A stretch of 20,043 nucleotides of DNA, taken from the IMG/VR virus record IMGVR_UViG_3300017745_000083, positions 1 through 20,043 of that record, one strand, 5' to 3'. A model generated the notes under the pieces. The model ran no database searches. It was not told where the DNA came from and was given only the letters and a program-made list of their open reading frames with translations. The stretch's first letter is position 1, and each line of letters opens with the position of its first letter. Positions 12,031-18,710 of this stretch are shown here, piece by piece. This DNA is from a virus. The translations under genes and the position numbers were made by a program.

Positions 12031-12738
12031 ATGGCAAGTAATACTGAAAAAAGGCTTAAAGCAGCAGAAAAACGTCGATTAACAGCTAATGAAAAAAAAT
12101 ATATTGATTCTATTGTTAGAGATGAAGATACTAGTAATAAAAAATTAGGTCTACTAAGTAAGCATCCATATTATAAAGCTTCTGTAAAAAGAGCAGAGAG
12201 AGAAATAGAAGTAAGAAAAGATAGAGCAAAAAAAGGTAAACCTCCTGAAACTATCTTTGAAAAAGCTAAAAGACAAAGAGAAGAAAGTGATGCTGCTAAA
12301 GCTAAAGCTAATTTAAAAAAACAAAAACCTGTTAAAAAACCTGATAAAACGGCTGCTCAAATAGCTGCTGAAGCAAATGTTAAAAAATCTATAGGTAAGG
12401 CTGCTAACAGAGTTTCTAAAAAAGAATCCGCTCCTAAAAAAGAAGGTAGTGAATACAAAGCATATCCTGGTGCGGCTGGAAGAGCAGGGTTTGAGTATAG
12501 AAGAGATACAGCAGAAATTTTAGATGACAAAAACATTTCTGATGAAATTAAAGAAAGAATAGAAGAAGAAGAACTTTATGAAGGTGACTTTAAAGGTGGT
12601 CGTATAGGAAAGGGTAAAAAGAAAAAAGTAAGTAAAGCACCTCGCGGTGTTCGCGCTGCAATGAGAGGTTTTAAAACAATGAAAATTGGTGGTAAAGTAG
12701 GTAAACGTACTAGAGGTACAGGAGGTAGTTGGGTTTAG
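12031..12738 (+). CDS. 235-aa lysine-rich coiled protein with repeated GG-K motifs
   Basis: AGGGAG precedes the ATG. Residues 1-120 are a nearly continuous Lys/Glu/Ala helix (KRLKAAEKRRLTANEKKYI at the start, then KRQREESDAAKAKANLKK). A short less charged segment follows (AYPGAAGRAGFEYRRDTAE, about 144-162). The end carries the shared modules GGRIGKGKKKKVSKAPRG (190-207), RAAMRGF, and GGKVGKRTRGTGGSWV. The two GG motifs match those in the 98-aa and 62-aa neighbours. DNA of this gene is unusually rich in AAA codons. A nucleic-acid-associated virion protein is plausible but unproven; there is no recognised domain. Confidence 0.75.
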   Translation: MASNTEKRLKAAEKRRLTANEKKYIDSIVRDEDTSNKKLGLLSKHPYYKASVKRAEREIEVRKDRAKKGKPPETIFEKAKRQREESDAAKAKANLKKQKPVKKPDKTAAQIAAEANVKKSIGKAANRVSKKESAPKKEGSEYKAYPGAAGRAGFEYRRDTAEILDDKNISDEIKERIEEEELYEGDFKGGRIGKGKKKKVSKAPRGVRAAMRGFKTMKIGGKVGKRTRGTGGSWV

Positions 12739-12740
12739 GT

Positions 12741-12929
12741 ATGGATAAACAAAGCAATGATTCATTAAAAAGTGTACCTGAAGATAATGTAGGTCTTAGT
12801 AAACTTCCAACATCTGTTCGTAATAAGATGGGATATATGAAAAAGGGAGGTAAGGTTGGTAAACCTTTAGGTTGTGGAGTTGCACAAAAAGGTTTTGGTA
12901 AAGGACCATATAAGAAACAAGGGACTTAG
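12741..12929 (+). CDS. 62-aa basic protein with GGKVGKPLGCG motif
   Basis: A TTG at 12729 could extend the frame by four codons, but it overlaps the previous gene end and sits too near the GGAGG at 12721. The ATG at 12741 is preferred although its spacing from GGAGG is long (about 15). The N-terminus is mixed (NDSLKSVPEDNVGLSKLPTS). The C-terminus is MKKGGKVGKPLGCGVAQKGF followed by GKGPYKKQ. I recall this GGKVGKPLG.G.AQ.GFGK tail in many small marine phage proteins, with no known function. The lone cysteine lies inside the conserved motif. Confidence 0.7.
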   Translation: MDKQSNDSLKSVPEDNVGLSKLPTSVRNKMGYMKKGGKVGKPLGCGVAQKGFGKGPYKKQGT

Positions 12930-12932
12930 AAA

Positions 12933-13121
12933 ATGAAAAAGAAAGCTGTTCGTAAATCTAAAGTTAATCAAGCTGGTAACTATACTAAACCTACTATGCG
13001 TAAAAGATTATTTAATAAAATTAAAGCTGGCAGCAAGGGTGGCAATAGTGGTCAGTGGAGTGCAAGAAAAGCACAAATGCTGGCAAAACAATATAAAGCT
13101 GCAGGTGGTGGATACAAGTAA
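12933..13121 (+). CDS. 62-aa strongly basic protein with KGGNSGQWSARKAQ motif
   Basis: The product has no acidic residue at all and about one third Lys/Arg. Its second half, KIKAGSKGGNSGQWSARKAQ plus LAKQYKAAGGGYK, matches a short domain that I recall from phage and marine bacterial proteins as a domain of unknown function (possibly DUF5872; the number is from memory). It starts three bases after the previous stop with only a weak ribosome site, and ends two bases before the next ATG, so coupled translation is likely. The charge suggests nucleic acid contact, which is inference. Confidence 0.75.
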   Translation: MKKKAVRKSKVNQAGNYTKPTMRKRLFNKIKAGSKGGNSGQWSARKAQMLAKQYKAAGGGYK

Positions 13122-13123
13122 AG

Positions 13124-13684
13124 ATGGCTTTAAAGAAATCACAAAAGAGTTTAAAGGATTGGACAAAGCAAAAGTGGCGTACAAAGTCAGGAAAGCCTTC
13201 AGCTAAAACAGGTGAGCGTTATCTACCATCTAAAGCTATAGCGGCATTGTCTCCTGCTGAATATGCTGCTACAACTAGAAAGAAAAAGAAAGATACTAAA
13301 AAAGGAAAACAATTTTCTAAACAACCTAAATCTGTTGCAAAGAAAACAAAAGCTTTTAGAAAAAAAGGTGGGACTGTGGCAGCTAAAAAGAAAAAGAAAA
13401 TTACTGGTAAAGGCATGAAAGGTCTTACTATTGGTAAGGGAGACAAGCGTCCTACAAAAGCTGGTGCAGGTCTAAGTGCTAAAGGGGTAGCAAAATACAG
13501 AAGACAAAATCCTGGCAGTAAACTTAAAACTGCTGTTACTGAATCTAAACCTCGTACTAAATCAAGAGCAGCTAGACGTAAGTCATATTGTGCTAGATCA
13601 GCAGGGCAAATGAAGAAGTTTCCTAAAGCTGCAAAGAATCCTAACTCAAGACTTAGACAAGCTAGAAGAAGGTGGAAGTGTTAG
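13124..13684 (+). CDS. 186-aa highly basic protein, DUF6321-like C-terminus
   Basis: I count 63 Lys/Arg and six acidic residues in 186. Two conserved parts are visible. Residues about 9-80 (SLKDWTKQKWRTKSGKPSAK, GERYLPSKAIAALSPAEYA, then GKQFSKQPK) form one block. The second runs from about 112 to the end (KAGAGLSAKGVAKYRRQNPG, RAARRKSYCARSAGQMKKF, and a final RRRWKC). The second part resembles a marine phage domain I recall as DUF6321. A lysine-rich linker with KKGGTVAAKKKKK joins them. Cysteines occur only in SYCAR and the last position. It sits in the cluster of basic genes, one base before the next ATG. Function is unknown; DNA or RNA binding would fit. Confidence 0.8.
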   Translation: MALKKSQKSLKDWTKQKWRTKSGKPSAKTGERYLPSKAIAALSPAEYAATTRKKKKDTKKGKQFSKQPKSVAKKTKAFRKKGGTVAAKKKKKITGKGMKGLTIGKGDKRPTKAGAGLSAKGVAKYRRQNPGSKLKTAVTESKPRTKSRAARRKSYCARSAGQMKKFPKAAKNPNSRLRQARRRWKC

Positions 13685-13828
13685 ATGGTAAAACAATTAA
13701 AAAAAGTTTCTAAAGCTTTATCTAAAGCCTCTCGTTTACATAAGAAACAATCTAATATCATTAAAAACTATGTGAAGAAAAATGAGAAAAGTAAAAGACC
13801 CAAAAGTAGGAACAGGAAAAAAACCTAA
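13685..13828 (+). CDS. 47-aa basic micro-protein overlapping the next gene
   Basis: The ATG follows the previous TAG at once, and the frame runs to TAA at 13826-13828, overlapping the next gene by 47 bases in another frame. It encodes MVKQLKKVSKALSKASRLHK, a helix, then a Lys/Arg-rich tail (KNEKSKRPKSRNRKKT), with only one acidic residue. I recall similar short KAL.KAS..H peptides in marine phage contigs. The immediate coupling, the charge and the otherwise empty 97-base gap support a real gene. Function is unknown. Confidence 0.65.
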   Translation: MVKQLKKVSKALSKASRLHKKQSNIIKNYVKKNEKSKRPKSRNRKKT

Positions 13829-14075
13829 AGGTTCTGGTCGTAGACTTTATACAGATGAAAATCCAAAGGATACAGTGGGTATAAAGTATGCTACAGTTAA
13901 AGATGCTAGAGATACTATTGCAAAAGTTAAAAGGATAAGAAAGCCATATGCAAGAAAGATACAGATATTAACAGTATTAGAACAACGTGCAAAGTTTGCA
14001 AAGAAGCCTGAACAGTCTAGGTTGGCAAAAGTTGCTAAAGAAACATTAAGAAAGAAACATAAAAGTAAAAAATAA
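13782..14075 (+). CDS. 97-aa conserved basic protein (KDPKVGTGKKPKGSGRRLYT family)
   Basis: The N-terminus KDPKVGTGKKPKGSGRRLYT followed by DENPKDTVGIKYAT is a very conserved pattern I associate with marine phage genomes. It continues with VKDARDTIAKVKRIRKPYAR and KIQILTVLEQRAKFAKKP, and ends in a basic helix. The protein is small and basic, with no cysteine and no enzyme motif. It overlaps the 47-aa gene by 47 bases and ends one base before the next ATG. The high conservation I recall suggests an essential virion or assembly role, but none is documented to my knowledge. Confidence 0.8.
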   Translation: MRKVKDPKVGTGKKPKGSGRRLYTDENPKDTVGIKYATVKDARDTIAKVKRIRKPYARKIQILTVLEQRAKFAKKPEQSRLAKVAKETLRKKHKSKK

Positions 14076-14076
14076 A

Positions 14077-14766
14077 ATGTCATATTTAAGTTCAAACATC
14101 CCACAGTTTAAATGTTGGGTACGAAAAGAATTTACTAATAACCACATGGACTACGAAGGAGAATATTTACACGCTTTAGTAATTGCAGTTAATACAATAC
14201 CAGATAGATCATTAACTTTTAATGTTGTATTTACTGGGTGTGATGAAGAAGAGAATGTACATGGTGGAGCAATGTGGGCAAGAATGCCTATTACAGCTTT
14301 AGTGGCTGATACTAGATTAGAAGAATGGCCTAATAAAATGCCCACACATTTAGCACAACCTTGGGATTGTTCTTCTAGAAATCATGCAGTCATAGTTATG
14401 GACAGAGTATCATCAAGTCCTTGGTTATGTAAGATAGACAATGTTTTTTATACTGGAAGATATTTGTTTACAGTAGATTATACGGATAGTTCTATATCAG
14501 ATGATCCTGCACAACATAAACAGTCACATGTTTTAGAATTAATTGATGCAGGACAATATACTGGTAATATTGTAGCACTACCGAATAATAGAGTAAGAGT
14601 AACTAATCCTGCTTTGTGGGTAACTGGTGAAGGCGCACCAGACTTTGCACCAAGTCAGTATGTACACTCAGCAGAAATACACGATAGCTATATGAATCCA
14701 TATTTAACTTTTAACAATTTATATCAAGAGGAGAATGAAGATGCCAGGACACACAAAAAAAAGTAA
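14077..14766 (+). CDS. 229-aa conserved phage protein of unknown function
   Basis: This is a soluble, compositionally ordinary protein within the basic cluster. It contains IPQFKCWVRKEF (8-19), a run of beta-like segments such as HALVIAVNTIPDRSLTFNVV, GGAMWARMPITALV (63-76), QPWDCSSRNHAVIVMDR, and a late VTNPALWVTGEG. It has four cysteines and no transmembrane segment. I recall homologues in uncultured marine phages at the same position, described only as hypothetical. Structural use in the neck or tail is inferred from context. Its last 26 bases overlap the start of the 53-aa repeat protein. Confidence 0.8.
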   Translation: MSYLSSNIPQFKCWVRKEFTNNHMDYEGEYLHALVIAVNTIPDRSLTFNVVFTGCDEEENVHGGAMWARMPITALVADTRLEEWPNKMPTHLAQPWDCSSRNHAVIVMDRVSSSPWLCKIDNVFYTGRYLFTVDYTDSSISDDPAQHKQSHVLELIDAGQYTGNIVALPNNRVRVTNPALWVTGEGAPDFAPSQYVHSAEIHDSYMNPYLTFNNLYQEENEDARTHKKK

Positions 14767-14902
14767 ATACATGTCAAAGATGAAAAAAGGCGGTTCTATG
14801 AAAAAGAGCAAGTACATGTCTAAAGGTGGCGCAATGAAAAAGAGCAAGTACATGTCTAAGGGCGGTGCTGTAGGCAAAGCACCTCATAATCGCCTCTACT
14901 AG
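14741..14902 (+). CDS. 53-aa repeat protein, three KKSKYMSK units
   Basis: A strong site, AGAGGAGA, lies before the ATG at 14741, inside the end of the previous gene. The product is built from three copies of KKSKYMSK starting at residues 6, 21 and 33, joined by Gly-Gly linkers (MKKGGSM, GGAM, GGAVGK), and ends APHNRLY. It has no acidic residue. The last two units are also near-identical in DNA over 36 bases, so they arose by recent duplication. Similar short GG/K/M repeat peptides occur in marine phages, function unknown. DNA condensation or capsid interior binding would suit the charge but is speculation. Confidence 0.75.
   Translation: MPGHTKKSKYMSKMKKGGSMKKSKYMSKGGAMKKSKYMSKGGAVGKAPHNRLY
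14797..14870 (+). repeat. 36-base tandem duplication in the 53-aa gene
   Basis: Two adjacent copies of a unit starting ATGAAAAAGAGCAAGTACAT (about 14800 and 14836) differ by only a few third-position changes near their ends. They encode the second and third KKSKYMSK units. A more diverged first unit lies at about 14756-14779. Confidence 0.75.
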
Positions 14903-14904
14903 TA

Positions 14905-15033
14905 ATGGCAATAAACAGATCAAAGATAAGCCAACAGATTATCAAAGCGCCGTCTAAAAGAAAAAAAGGTAATAAATTAATTAAGTCACTTGCTTTAAAA
15001 ACTAATAGACGGCGTAAATCTAGAAGGAGATAA
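14905..15033 (+). CDS. 42-aa arginine/lysine micro-protein
   Basis: The frame runs from the ATG at 14905, two bases after the previous stop, to TAA at 15033. The product begins MAINRSKISQQIIKAPSKRK and ends KTNRRRKSRRR. It has no acidic residue and about 40 percent Lys/Arg, like a protamine or an RNA-binding arginine-rich peptide. A tight fit between neighbours, with only two bases on each side, supports a real gene. No separate ribosome site stands out, so coupling to the 53-aa gene is likely. Function is unknown; it is the last of the strongly basic products in the cluster. Confidence 0.65.
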   Translation: MAINRSKISQQIIKAPSKRKKGNKLIKSLALKTNRRRKSRRR

Positions 15034-15035
15034 AG

Positions 15036-15239
15036 ATGTCCAATAATCCAAAGGGGATAACAGAATATACTTATAATTATATTCGTAATCCTCGTACTGC
15101 AGAACAGATTGATGCAATGACAGGTCGTCCTACTGGTCAAGGATACGGTGCTGCACGTAAAGGTCCACAGATCAAAGCTAAAGAACAAGATGTTGTAGTG
15201 GATTATGAGCCAGGAAAAATTATAGAATACAACGACTAG
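15036..15239 (+). CDS. 67-aa hypothetical protein
   Basis: GAAGGAGAT lies about six bases before the ATG. The product begins MSNNPKGITEYTYNYIRNPR and has a polar, probably extended middle (GRPTGQGYGAARKGPQIKAK) with an acidic end (DYEPGKIIEYND). Unlike its neighbours it is not strongly basic. It has no cysteine or membrane part. It precedes the gp4-like adaptor by ten bases and may be a small neck or tail component. No family is recognised. Confidence 0.7.
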   Translation: MSNNPKGITEYTYNYIRNPRTAEQIDAMTGRPTGQGYGAARKGPQIKAKEQDVVVDYEPGKIIEYND

Positions 15240-15249
15240 GAATAACTAA

Positions 15250-15924
15250 ATGGCTACTAGTGGAACATACGACTTCTCAATGGATATTGATGAAGTTATT
15301 CAAGAAGCAACAGAGATGATTGGTGGTGAGCAGACACTAGGACACGAACCTAAGTCTGCTCGTAGGTCAATTAATCTTCTTCTCCAAGATTGGCAGAACC
15401 GTGGTATTCTTCTTTGGACTGCTGGTACAACTGCTATTTCAGTCTCTACCAGTGTAACATCTTATGCTTTAACTTCAAGTACTATTGATGTTACTGAGGC
15501 AGTTCTTAGAAGAGATAATGTTGATCTTCAACTTGAGCGTATTACGATGGAAGAGTATTTAAAGATTCCTCGTAAGAGTCAGACAGGTAGACCTAATCAA
15601 TATGCTATTCGCAGAGGTAGAGATAATCCTACTTTATTTCTTTGGCCTGTACCTGAAAATACTACAGACATTCTAAAGCTAGAGAAAGTTAAGTACACAG
15701 AGGATGTAAACAAGTCTGCTGGTCAAACTGCAGATGTATCTCGTAGGTTCCTTCCTTGCCTTACTACAGGTCTAGCTTACTACATGGCTATGAAACGTCC
15801 TGGTACAGATGCAGGTCGTGTTGGTCTTCTTAAAGCAGAATATGAAGAACGTCTTATGAATGCTATGCATGAAGACAGAGAAAGAGCAAGTGCTTATTTC
15901 TTACCTAGAATAAATAGGGTATAA
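15250..15924 (+). CDS. P22 gp4-like tail adaptor protein
   Basis: Proteins of this kind form a ring of twelve under the portal and seal the packaged head before the tail nozzle joins. The 224-residue product has an N-terminal helical pair (DIDEVIQEATEMIGG, then RRSINLLLQDWQNRGILLW, about 37-55). A beta insertion carries SYALTSSTIDVTEAVLR and RPNQYAIRRGRDNPTLFLWP (115-134). The C-terminal helical domain holds RRFLPCLTTGLAYYMAMKRP, YEERLMNAMHEDRERAS and the final FLPRINRV. This order agrees with the gp4-type adaptors I know from podoviruses. A related connector-like protein is encoded at 11051. The next gene begins after two bases. Confidence 0.8.
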   Translation: MATSGTYDFSMDIDEVIQEATEMIGGEQTLGHEPKSARRSINLLLQDWQNRGILLWTAGTTAISVSTSVTSYALTSSTIDVTEAVLRRDNVDLQLERITMEEYLKIPRKSQTGRPNQYAIRRGRDNPTLFLWPVPENTTDILKLEKVKYTEDVNKSAGQTADVSRRFLPCLTTGLAYYMAMKRPGTDAGRVGLLKAEYEERLMNAMHEDRERASAYFLPRINRV

Positions 15925-15926
15925 TA

Positions 15927-16205
15927 ATGGCAAGTAACAAGAACGCCAAAGCTGTATGTGACATATGCGGTTTTGTTTACCCACATAGGGTAATGCAAAT
16001 GAACAGTTACGGTTTACTTGTTTGCCCAACAGATTTTGATGGAGCATATGATTTAAAAAATCATCCACAGAATAAAGTACCTGATGTAAGAGATGATATA
16101 AATATTCGTAATCCTCGTCCACCGTCTAACTCAGATAGAGGCATTGAGTGGCAAAATGCTAATACTAAATGGGAAGACACAGATAGATTTTGGAATTTAA
16201 TATAA
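15927..16205 (+). CDS. 92-aa zinc-ribbon-like phage protein
   Basis: The N-terminal half has CDIC (C11, C14) and, 19 residues on, CPTD (C33, D36), with H20 between. This is a zinc-ribbon pattern in which the usual fourth cysteine is replaced by aspartate. The conserved stretch YDLKNHPQNKVPDVRDD (41-57) and NPRPPSN follow, and the C-terminus is Trp/Asn-rich. I recall this family near tail genes of marine phages, with no function known. Whether zinc is bound is uncertain because of the missing cysteine; H20 or D36 could serve. The stop overlaps the next start (TAATG). Confidence 0.75.
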   Translation: MASNKNAKAVCDICGFVYPHRVMQMNSYGLLVCPTDFDGAYDLKNHPQNKVPDVRDDINIRNPRPPSNSDRGIEWQNANTKWEDTDRFWNLI

Positions 16206-17824
16206 TGGCAACACTCACTGGCAAACTCATATCAAACAGTTACAAAGATTTACTTCAGGTAAGTAATAGTAATAGTGGAGTAGACTCAACTGTACGTTTT
16301 GTTTCAGATGGTGAAGGAACAAACTCAGCCTTAAAAATAAGTAACTCTGAAGTAGAGACAACAGGTAAACTAACCGTTGGTGCTGCTCTTAGTGCATCAG
16401 GAAATATAACTGGTAATGCTTTAACTATAATAGGAAATGTTAGTGCAGCAACTTATTTTGGTGATGGTTCTAATCTAACAGGGGTTGTAGCATCTATACC
16501 AAACTCAGTTGCTTCTTTTACAGCTAATCAACTAACAGTCGTTAGTGGTGCAGCATTCACTGGTAAAGTTAGCGGTACTGCAGCAGAGTTTAGTGGCATA
16601 GTATCAGCAGCAACATTTACTGGAGCAGCAGGTATATTTACAGGTAAGGTAAGTGGTACAACTCTTGCTATGACAGGAGCAGTATCTGCTTCTACATTCT
16701 CTGGTACTGCTGCTACATTTACTGGTAATGTAACTGCTGCAGCTTACTACGGTGATGGATCAAATCTAACAGGTATAGAAGCATCTGCTGCTACATCAGT
16801 TGCAGCGTTTACAGCTAATCAGCTTACTGTTGTTAGTGGTGCATCCTTTACTGGAAAGGTCAGTGGTACTGCTGCAGAGTTTAGTGGTAATGTTAGTGCA
16901 GCTAATTTATTTGCATCTACTAATGTATTTGTAGGTGGTGCTGCAGTTCCTACTGCCTCAGATATAGCTGCAGTTAGCGCACTCACAAGTGTTAATAAAG
17001 CAGCCATAACTTCTATTAACTCTATACTGGGAGATGGTTCTAACTTTGCTACATCAGCAGAACTAGCTGCTGTTTCATCAGCATTAGCAACAAGCATAGG
17101 TAATACTAACACAAGAGTAGCTAATACTTCATCAGCATTAGCAACAAGCATAGGCAATAGCAATACAAACATTGCTGCTGTTAGTGTATTAACAAGTGTT
17201 AATTTAGCAGCTATAACTTCTGTAAATACAAGATTAACCAATACTTCTGCAGCATTAGCTACAAGTATAGGAAACAGTAACACAAATATTGCAGCAGTTA
17301 GTGTATTAACCAGTGTTAATGCTGCAGCTATTACATCTATTAATGCAGTTATCACAGGAGATATTTCTGCAGATAGTGGTATATTTAATACTCTGGTAGT
17401 TAAAACTTCTGCATCTGTAAGTGGTGAGTTAAGAGTAGGCAGTAAGATTGGTGTAGACAAAGCTTCACCACAAAAACAAATACATATTTCTAAGTCAGCC
17501 GCTGCAGATGTAAATCAGTTGACAGACGCTCCAACTATCGCAGTTGATTTTAATGCAGGTCAAAACTTTACAGTTACTCTTACTGATAACAGAACTTTAG
17601 GTAATCCTACTAATTGTACTCCAGGTCAGGTAGGAAGTATATTTATAGTTCAAGATGGAACAGGAAACAAAACTTTAGGCTATTCAAACTATTATCAATT
17701 TGCTGGAGGAACTGCACCTAATCTTTCAACTGCTGCTAATGCAATAGACAGACTAGATTATATAGTGCATACTGCTATTTTAACTCAAGCAGTATTAACT
17801 AAAGCATATTCAAGTGTATCGTGA
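16205..17824 (+). CDS. tail fibre with duplicated repeat modules (539 aa)
   Basis: A TTG 15 bases upstream is in frame, but the ATG at 16205, which overlaps the previous stop, is the likely start. The N-terminus (ATLTGKLISNSYKDLLQVSN) probably attaches to the virion. The shaft has two 97-residue modules, each with YGDGSNLTG-type motifs (G86, G183) and FTANQLTVVSGA...FTGKVSGTAAEFSG. A third GDGSN lies at 276. Then come Ala/Ser/Thr/Asn heptad-like repeats (SSALATSIGN, SNTNIAAVSVLTSVN) spaced 18 and 39 residues, like trimeric coiled stalks. The C-terminal domain (QLTDAPTIAVDF, NFTVTLTDNRTLGNP, LDYIVHTAILT) is a common phage fibre ending. It should be a trimeric receptor-contact or baseplate-bound fibre. 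Confidence 0.8.
   Translation: MATLTGKLISNSYKDLLQVSNSNSGVDSTVRFVSDGEGTNSALKISNSEVETTGKLTVGAALSASGNITGNALTIIGNVSAATYFGDGSNLTGVVASIPNSVASFTANQLTVVSGAAFTGKVSGTAAEFSGIVSAATFTGAAGIFTGKVSGTTLAMTGAVSASTFSGTAATFTGNVTAAAYYGDGSNLTGIEASAATSVAAFTANQLTVVSGASFTGKVSGTAAEFSGNVSAANLFASTNVFVGGAAVPTASDIAAVSALTSVNKAAITSINSILGDGSNFATSAELAAVSSALATSIGNTNTRVANTSSALATSIGNSNTNIAAVSVLTSVNLAAITSVNTRLTNTSAALATSIGNSNTNIAAVSVLTSVNAAAITSINAVITGDISADSGIFNTLVVKTSASVSGELRVGSKIGVDKASPQKQIHISKSAAADVNQLTDAPTIAVDFNAGQNFTVTLTDNRTLGNPTNCTPGQVGSIFIVQDGTGNKTLGYSNYYQFAGGTAPNLSTAANAIDRLDYIVHTAILTQAVLTKAYSSVS
16457..16887 (+). repeat. 291-base-period direct repeat in the fibre gene
   Basis: Segments 16457-16596 and 16748-16887 encode matching parts of the fibre shaft at an offset of 291 bases (97 codons). 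DNA differences fall largely at third codon positions, so the protein repeat is under selection. Confidence 0.75.
17081..17345 (+). repeat. stalk repeats in the fibre gene
   Basis: Copies of GCATTAGCAACAAGCATAGG or close variants start at 17081, 17135 and 17252, at spacings of 54 and 117 bases. The longer unit also carries AGTGTATTAACMAGTGTTAA. They encode the Ala/Ser-rich stalk and offer sites for homologous recombination. Confidence 0.75.
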
Positions 17825-17838
17825 GGTTTAAATTTTAA

Positions 17839-18699
17839 ATGGTTTTTAATACAAATATATTAGCTGGTTCTAGTGGTCAAGGTGAAGCTGGTTTTAGTCC
17901 AAAAGGCGCACAAATTAAAAATACATCTTTAGGTGATACTAATAATTATATTTTTTGTTCTACTAGTAATGCTGCACCAACTGCAGCATCTGTTGCTGGA
18001 GCATCTAATAAAACTTCTACTGCTCAAACAAAAGGAACATTTGTAATGTGGTATCATCCAACAGCAGTTGATGGGTTGGTCAATGGACCGTATCCTTTTG
18101 GTGGAGGAAGTACAGCATTTCCAAATTTTGGTGGTGTTTATACATTATTTGTACGCCATGAAGATAGTAGTGTTGATAATATACAGATATTACCAAGGAG
18201 TGCTTCAGGATATATAAAAATAGTAACACCTACAGGTGGTTATACTTTAAATGAGTGGAATTGCTTAATGTTTAGTTTTGATACAGCATCAAGTCCTACT
18301 AAATTTAGAGTATATATTAATGATACTCAAAAATCTTCAGGAACAGTTACAACAGCATCTGGAATACAATCTAATCTATTAAATGCTTCTTATATAGGAG
18401 CAAAAGTATTTAACAATCCTGCTTTTGTAGGCGCAGTAGCAGAATACTATCTTAATTTTGGAGAATTTGTTGAATTTGATACAGAATCAGAAAGAAGAAA
18501 ATTTATAAATGCTGATGGAACGCCTGTAGATTTAGGTTCAGATGGGTCAACTCCTACAGGAACTTCTCCTATGATATATTTATCTTTAAGAGAGGGAGAA
18601 ACTGCAGATCAGTTTGCTGTAAATAGAGGTATAGGTGCAGACTTTACTGTTCAAGGTTCAGTATCTGTTTTTGCAGCAGATGTTTCAGCACCAGTTTAA
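17839..18699 (+). CDS. LamG/concanavalin-like lectin-fold fibre protein (286 aa)
   Basis: The middle of the protein has the signature spacing of laminin-G or concanavalin-like jellyroll domains: GTFVMWYHPTAVDG (about 66-79), YTLFVRHEDSS, YTLNEWNCLMFSFDTASS (about 135-152), KFRVYINDTQKSSG, and SYIGAKVFNNPAFVGAVAEY. These domains bind sugars or cell-surface polymers. The end (FDTESERRKFINADGTPVDL, then GTSPMIYLSLREGE) is a pattern I recall from phage fibre proteins carrying such folds. The ribosome site is weak (GAGG 14 bases before the ATG). The gene lies between the repeat fibre and the assembly chaperone, so it is most likely a receptor-binding or accessory fibre protein. Catalytic residues are not evident. 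Confidence 0.75.
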   Translation: MVFNTNILAGSSGQGEAGFSPKGAQIKNTSLGDTNNYIFCSTSNAAPTAASVAGASNKTSTAQTKGTFVMWYHPTAVDGLVNGPYPFGGGSTAFPNFGGVYTLFVRHEDSSVDNIQILPRSASGYIKIVTPTGGYTLNEWNCLMFSFDTASSPTKFRVYINDTQKSSGTVTTASGIQSNLLNASYIGAKVFNNPAFVGAVAEYYLNFGEFVEFDTESERRKFINADGTPVDLGSDGSTPTGTSPMIYLSLREGETADQFAVNRGIGADFTVQGSVSVFAADVSAPV

Positions 18700-18710
18700 A
18701 AGGAAAAATT

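Noticed and set aside
12520-14104. Leftward Phe/Leu-rich frames opposite the lysine-rich genes
   Set aside because: AAA/AAG codons read in reverse give TTT/CTT, so apparent membrane proteins are artefacts.
16819-17460. 213-codon leftward frame within the fibre gene
   Set aside because: It is an antisense shadow of the Ala/Ser/Thr repeat codons; low-complexity sequence leaves the reverse frame open.
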